Assembly (NCBI GenBank): GCA_015499985.1
Contig: JAAAUF010000014.1
Span: 53,423 to 117,422 of the forward strand
Direction: 5' to 3'
Length of the DNA stretch: 64,000 bases
Source of the DNA: Haplosporangium gracile
Taxonomy: Eukaryota > Mortierellomycota > Mortierellomycetes > Mortierellales > Mortierellaceae
The notes below the pieces were generated by a model. It saw only the letters and a program-made list of their open reading frames with translations, was not told where the DNA came from and searched no databases. Every line of letters starts with the position of its first letter. Position 1 is the stretch's first letter. Made by a program: the position numbers and the translations under genes. Shown one piece after another: positions 59,064 to 64,000 of this stretch.

Positions 59064-59729
59064 GACACTGTCATCCTTGAACACGACGACAGCACGGGCA
59101 TGTTCAAGAGTCAGATCGGCACCTGTACAGGATCCAGTGTCTTTGTCATGATCCTTGTTGACTTTTGGTTCCGGACCAACACCACCGCCAATCACCCAGG
59201 CAACATACTTAGTTTTGAGGCCGTCGTGGAAAAGTATACCACTCCTGGTCAGCTCCGGCCATCCACCTCTACATCTACTTCGACGGTGTCTACTCCCAAA
59301 GCTACTAAGGCTGCGCGAGGAGGAACAAGGAGAACCCGAGGAGGCCGGACTACTGCTGATGCTGCCTCATCTGCTACAGATGGGACGGGACAAGGTCTCT
59401 CTGACGACGATGATCAGTCCAGGTTTTCAAAGTGGAACGCCAAGGATCTGGAGGAGATTGAATGGACGGTGATGATGACCGAGGTCTTGATCTGGGCATG
59501 GATCGAGGCTCGAGGGATCCGCCGACAAGATATCTTGAACACGGGATTGGAACATGTTCTGTTCCCTGAAGAGGTGGGACCACCCAGTTTAGAGACACAC
59601 CTGGAATCGGGATGGCTACTCATGTCCGAGGCTCTGGATGAGGTTGGGGGTACACTCAAAACTCGGTGGGAGCAATTAGAGAGTGTCATTGAGGCTGCTC
59701 TCCTGGTGGAGGATCTTGGTCTTCGCTAG
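56612..59729 (+). CDS. Uncharacterised 906-aa protein
   Basis: Five exons (56612-56659, 56777-57464, 57550-57607, 57694-58307, 58417-59729) give 906 aa in a consistent frame with good splice sites. I do not recognise the family. The N-terminal region contains a compact-looking block, SGTEYLFNSGEWIASSTSRI then VNPELVELYEYLHNSGFRKG. A long disordered Ser/Thr/Asp/Glu region follows (about 75-225) with a basic patch PPPSKKPRIAVLRK that could be a nuclear localisation signal. A helical segment around the FDMILGPLRRPSKEFIAGFF and IEAAIHLLDRILTLHGPEAF blocks comes next, then LAFQIIGLATSSRYFAPHVR. A tract of 13 consecutive Thr from an ACA repeat (59026-59062) and an RGGTRRTRGGRTT basic segment lie near residues 670-780. 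A nuclear, helical-repeat scaffold is a guess. An in-frame ATG at 56510 would extend the N-terminus by 34 residues. Confidence 0.8.
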
Positions 59730-60020
59730 ACACGCCTTCAGTTCAAAGGTTTCATAAAGGATTGCAATTTAATTGTCAACGGCTGTTTTCCAAGTAAAGC
59801 AACGTTTTTTTTAATATGAAGCTACAAGGATAGACGGAAAGAAAAAAGCGAGAGAGGGACCCAAGGTCTAAAGATCTACCAAGGAAAAGATGATGGGTAT
59901 CCACTGTGCTGTCTCTCATTTGTATCTGTCAATATATATTTTTTTCGCCAGCTCCGTCTGTTCCATGACGACGACAATGATGATGTCTATCGGAGGGTGT
60001 TGTTGTGAATATACTCTAAT

Positions 60021-61591
60021 TTATAGGCTGGGCTCGAAATGGCGATGGGGATCCATGTTCTCGCCATGGATGCAGGTCTCGATGGTCTTGAACCACAGGT
60101 CCTCCAGAATGCCCTCGATCGTGATCCGGGTTTCCGGGTTAGGATCAAGGATCTTCTTCATCAGATTCCTGGCGCCCATGGGCAGCTTCTCGAAAGGTTC
60201 GTAGCTGTTGGTGGCGTTGGTGCTCAAAAAGTGTTGATAGTTAGGGTCCTGAGCCGTGGCGGCGCGGAAGGGGATTCCCTGGTAGACCATACAATAATAA
60301 ACGATTCCGCAGGCCCAAATGTCGACTCTACGGGCATCGTATTCCTTGCTCATGAACTCTTCAGGAGCAATGTAAGGCTCGGATCCGCAAAGACCCTTGG
60401 ACAGATGAGGATTTTTTTCCCAACACATCCTGAAGACGTCCGAAACGCCGAAATCCGTGATCTTGAGATGACCGTCACCGTCGAGGAGAAGGTTTTCGGG
60501 CTTGATGTCTCTGTGAGCGACACCCATCGAGTGGAGGTAGGCGACGCCATGGATCAGCTGCTTGAAGCAGCAGTCGATCTCGACACGCGACATATGTCCC
60601 TGCTTGATTGTGTTGTAAAGATCGCCACCACAGCAGTACTCCTATTTGAATGATATGAAAAAAAGATACGTTAGCAAAATATGTTAAGAATAATAAAATA
60701 TGCAAGTCGACGGTTGAAAAAATAATAAATGCCGATGTCGTACAAAAAAATACCAGACTAAATGTAATTTTGTCTTTTTCTTACCATGACTTCACACCAG
60801 TGGTGCTGCTCATCCTGGACCAGATCAACAGTCTCAACAATGTTCTCGTGGTGGAGGGTAGACGAAATGCAGAACTCGCTCGTCAGCTTCTTGACATATT
60901 CCTTCTCGGTTTCGTCCTTTCTGCGCTTGCGGAACTCCTTGACCGCAAAGAGTCGCTCGGTGCCATCGTCATTCTCGGACAACTTGTGGGCGAGACGGAC
61001 AACGGCTGTAGCTCCCTGACCAATGCTGCCCTTGTCACACATTCCATACTTCTTCAGAAGCGTGCAGTCAGGCGCTTTCTTGGACTCGCTCCTCTCACTA
61101 CCAAAGGACGAGGCACGACCCAAAAAGTTGAAGATGTTCTTCTTCTCCAGGGGGCTAGGAGACGCAGTTGTTAGCAGGTAAGGGTCCTCTTCCAGGGGCG
61201 AACCATGGCTGCTACCACCAGCAGCGGCATGAAGGGGAGAAGAAGGGGGACTGGCCGAGGCAGACTTTGGTTCGTGATGAAAAATCTTGTGCATCAGGGT
61301 CTGCTTCTTGTTGGTCACGGCGACAGGTGGGGGTTTGGGGTATAGGGACTTCTTGAGGGCCGTAGGGGATTCATTACCGAAACCCGAGAAATGGCCAGTC
61401 GAGGAGGTCGAGGAATCGACGGTGGGGACCTGTCGTAAGGTGTTCCAATGTTCCTCGTTGTGCAGGTAGTGTTGTTGGTGCTGCATGGCTTGAGAGTTTT
61501 GGCTGCCCTGCTGCAGGAGCGACTTTTCGGGGCGTCTTCGGACGTTAACCTCCATGGCTGGGGCCCAGTAATCGGTCGAGAAGGTCACCAT
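60021..61591 (-). CDS. Ser/Thr kinase of the Hal4/Sat4-Hal5-Npr1 family
   Basis: Two exons (61591-60785 and 60641-60021) give 475 aa. Fungal kinases of this group regulate plasma-membrane transporters (K+ uptake for Hal4/Hal5, amino-acid permeases for Npr1). The N-terminal 180 residues are disordered Ser/Pro/Gln-rich. The kinase domain (about 185-460) has IGQGATAVVRLA, the ATP lysine in FAVKEF, and an intron within the hinge (WCEVM then EYCCGGDLY). It then has HRDIKPENLL, DFGVSDVF, SEPYIAPEEF, and DIWACGIVYYCMVYQGIPFR. The APEE and WACGIVYY wording is typical of this fungal group. Which paralogue it is cannot be told from here. It converges on the unknown 906-aa gene, with 291 bp of AT-rich DNA between the stops. 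Sense-strand CT tracts lie upstream. Confidence 0.9.
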
Positions 61592-62090
61592 TGTTGAAAG
61601 GGGAAAAATATGGGTAGTTGGAGAGAGGGGGGAGTAGGAGGGAAGTGATAAGATAGTACAGGGGGGCTAATATAACAAAGTTGGTGTGAATACAAGACAG
61701 ACGAAACGGAAGAAAAAACGAAACAACAATAAAAGATAATGATACAGGCGAACAGTGGAATGGAGAAGGGCGTAAGCAGATGAAGGTATAGAAGAGAAGA
61801 GGTGATCCGGTCAAGGCGGTTCTTTAGGTGCTGATTTTCGGGTGAAGTAAAGTTGTTTTTTTGTCTTCTTTGCAGAGTGTGCGTGTGTGTGTTTAGTTCT
61901 TGGCTGCTGAAACAAAGAGACAGAAAAGCGGATCTGGATGAAAAGGGGGGCGTTGTGTTATTGAATGCGACCCCACATGCTACGACGATGTGAAAGATAC
62001 GGTGAAAGAGTCAGGGCGGAGGAGGTGAGGGGGCAAGGGGGAGGGGGAGGGTAGAGGAGGATAGGCGAAGAAGAGGAGAGAATGAAGAGC

Positions 62091-62132
62091 AAAGATGAAA
62101 GCAAAGATGAAAGCAAAGATGAAAGCAAAGAA
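62091..62132. repeat. 12-bp AAAGATGAAAGC minisatellite
   Basis: About 3.5 tandem copies of a 12-base purine-rich unit within a longer purine tract upstream of the Hal-type kinase. On the plus strand it is open in frame and would encode Lys/Asp/Glu/Ser repeats, but no gene context supports translation. Confidence 0.9.
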
Positions 62133-62582
62133 GAAGAGGAAGAAGCAGAGAAGAGAAAGAGAGAAGAAAGAGGGAATAAAAGAAAGAGGAGTTGTCTCGG
62201 TGCAATTTTTTTTTTCTTTTCTTTTCCCGACTGGTCTGCTTGTCTGTCGAACACCATTCATTCGACTGCAGGAACTCAGACTCCCCTTGTCATCGCCTGC
62301 CTTATTCTACTGATTATTATTGATTTCGGCGTCCCTCCTCCCCCCCCGCCTCCTGTCTTACTGAACATGTTCTGTGGCTGCTTCTAAAACACAGCACATA
62401 CCCACGCACATTCATCATTGATCTTATCACTCATTTATCATCGTCTACCTTCCACATCCATTGATACAATCATCAATACTACATACCTTCTTTTCTCCTT
62501 CTTCGTCAGTCAACTCAATCGCTTTTCCATTCGTCCCTTCCTCCTTCTCCCGTCCTCTCTCTCGCTCACACTCACTCTCAAT

Positions 62583-62611
<29 letters not shown>
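62583..62611. repeat. CA dinucleotide microsatellite
   Basis: About 14 uninterrupted CA units in non-coding DNA. Confidence 0.95.
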
Positions 62612-62614
<3 letters not shown>

Positions 62615-63754
62615 CCCACGCACCACTCCAATTCGTTATCTCCTTCACTCAGAAGCGCAAATAAAAAAAAAGTGAGGCATTTTTCAACAACTCTAAAAAA
62701 ATTTATTTTATGCTCCTTCCATCGCACATGGAGCACCGCCTGGCCTACTGTTGTCCCTCTGTCCACATACGCTCCCTCCCTCCGTCTGTGTCCAAAAAGA
62801 TACATTACTCCATTCATGGGAAGGTAAAAAAAGAAAAATTGGGCAAATAGGCCAGCTCCCTCCGCCTCTCTCGCATTTTCTTCCCGCTTGTCCCTCGCTC
62901 TCTCTCTGTCCGATTTCGTCTCGATCGAGCCACCTATGATGCGTACTCCCACGTTTGTATTCTCAAAAAGCCTGGCTCGGCCTTTTTGTAGTTGTGTGCT
63001 TTATGGATCGGATTGAATTAGGTACGAAACAAACGCCGTGGGTTATTTCAACTACGATTATTCGCATCACGCACAAAAAAAAAAAAAGACAGCCCGTCGA
63101 CTCCTATGACATGGTACGGTAGTTCCAAGCGTATGGTGTCGAACATGCTACTTTGCCCAAAAACGCCAATCTCTCCCTTCCGCCCACTCCCTTCCTTGTC
63201 ATACCTTGTCATGCCACATCGTTTTTTTTTGTTCGGTGACTTTGTGGATGTTGGTCTCAATTGCTCAATTATATCTGCACAGGGGCTGCTTCAAACCTGG
63301 AGTCGTCCTTCAATCATCAATCAAACCGCAAAATAGCGCAACACAAGCAGGCAGGCCATGCAGCTCACAAAAAAAAAGAGGAAAAGAACGATAAATAACC
63401 AAAATTACATTACTCATTTGATGGAAACGGGATCTGTTTGAGCCAAAGAAAGCTAGCGCTATTTTACTTCGATATTGCAATGTGTAAACGAGAGGAGAGA
63501 TAACAAAAGAAAATAAAAAAGAAGTTTCTTTTGATTTAGGATATAGAGGGATGAGAACGCGTAGTTGCAGAAAACATAGGAGCTTAATAAAAGAAGAGAC
63601 CATGGTAACTTTGACAATTAGAGCTTCTGGAAAACAGTAAATACTGTTCAGTTAATACTTTGATACTTGTGGTTACGAAAGAATAAAAACGATATACCAA
63701 CAGCCTGTCAAAAGCGACAAAAAAAAACGAACTTTACTAAAGCTGCTGATAGGC

Positions 63755-63758
63755 AAAA
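63755..63758 (-). terminator. RNA polymerase III terminator of the tRNA-Gln gene
   Basis: On the tRNA's sense strand a TTTT run begins 4 bases past the discriminator base, the usual minimal Pol III stop signal. Confidence 0.6.
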
Positions 63759-63762
63759 GAAG

Positions 63763-63835
63763 AGGTCTCGCCGAGACTCGAACTCGGATTGCAAGATTCA
63801 GAGTCTTGATTGCTAACCAATTACAACACGAAACC
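63763..63835 (-). tRNA. trnQ-CUG: tRNA-Gln (anticodon CUG)
   Basis: The minus strand folds into a complete cloverleaf of 72 bases plus discriminator. The acceptor arms are GGTTTCG and CGAGACC (one G-U pair). The D stem TTGT/GCAA encloses a loop containing GG. The anticodon stem CAAGA/TCTTG has the 7-base loop CTCTGAA, giving anticodon CTG. The T stem CCGAG/CTCGG has loop TTCGAGT. The internal B-box sequence GAGTTCGAGTC fits RNA polymerase III promoters. No intron interrupts it and the 3' CCA is not encoded, as expected for a eukaryotic nuclear tRNA. It decodes CAG codons. Confidence 0.93.
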
Positions 63836-64000
63836 TTTGAATCAACTTCGCGGGTGTCAGATTTTTCTGCATACTTTATTTCTAAGCAAAATTGTAAATT
63901 AGTCATGTGCATACTATATCACGTGAGCTTCAAGATGTATGATATATCTGGAAACCCCGATGCTCCGCGACGATTGCGTGGGAGCAGATCCAGGGCATCT

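Larger units (their letters stand above)
61592..63762. promoter_or_regulatory. Upstream region of the Hal-type kinase and repeat-rich DNA
   Basis: Purine-rich plus-strand blocks (about 61610-61830 and 62010-62180) are CT-rich on the kinase sense strand and probably mark its promoter or leader. The segment 62200-62660 is CT/CA-rich. The rest, to the tRNA, shows homopolymers and short meaningless frames. No gene is supported. Confidence 0.5.

Noticed and set aside
63919..63999. Minus-strand open frame at the right edge
   Set aside because: Three frames on that strand and one on the other are all open over this short stretch, so it cannot be called as a gene end.

Overview
The window is nuclear DNA from a filamentous or zygosporic fungus. 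The genes carry many short spliceosomal introns (mostly 60-240 bp, with gtaagt-like donors). They include fungal-type proteins (Atg18, Ndc80, Bcp1, a Hal/Npr-type kinase, a DUF1776-like protein), and the intergenic DNA is AT-rich and full of microsatellites. The combination of an RS-rich YTHDC1-like m6A reader, THOC1, TRAX and long low-complexity intergenic DNA suggests an early-diverging lineage, and Mucoromycota (Mortierella-like) is my best guess. That placement is an inference. The sequence contains one 10-base N run (6269-6278).

Layout. Bases 1-80 may hold the last codons of a gene that lies off the left edge. Bases 81-10557 form a desert of simple repeats with no supportable gene. A dense block follows. 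THOC1 (-) and a YTH-domain reader (+) diverge from a 510-bp promoter; the reader converges on BCP1 (-), followed upstream by a BCKDK-like mitochondrial kinase (-) and a TBC Rab-GAP (-). A 4.4-kb gene-free stretch separates these from RagC/Gtr2 (-) and an alkaline ceramidase (-). Next come a DUF1776-like pseudo-dehydrogenase (+) converging on a CaMK (-), and then another gap. The right-hand block holds an OB-CCCH-methyltransferase protein (-), NDC80 (-), ATG18 (-), a long-chain acyl-CoA synthetase (+), TRAX (-), an unrecognised 906-aa protein (+) and a Hal4/Npr-type kinase (-). An intronless tRNA-Gln(CUG) lies near the right edge.

Themes. Several neighbours act in RNA biology: THOC1, the YTH reader, the CCCH-methyltransferase, TRAX and the tRNA. 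Others act in nutrient signalling, lipid metabolism and autophagy: RagC, CaMK, the Hal/Npr kinase, ceramidase, acyl-CoA synthetase and ATG18. Two divergent pairs share short promoters and have functional logic: THOC1/YTH, and ATG18/acyl-CoA synthetase. Nothing indicates horizontal transfer, a mobile element, a virus or a biosynthetic cluster.

Exon coordinates were derived by hand from splice consensus, frame continuity and remembered family sequences. They are models without transcript support.
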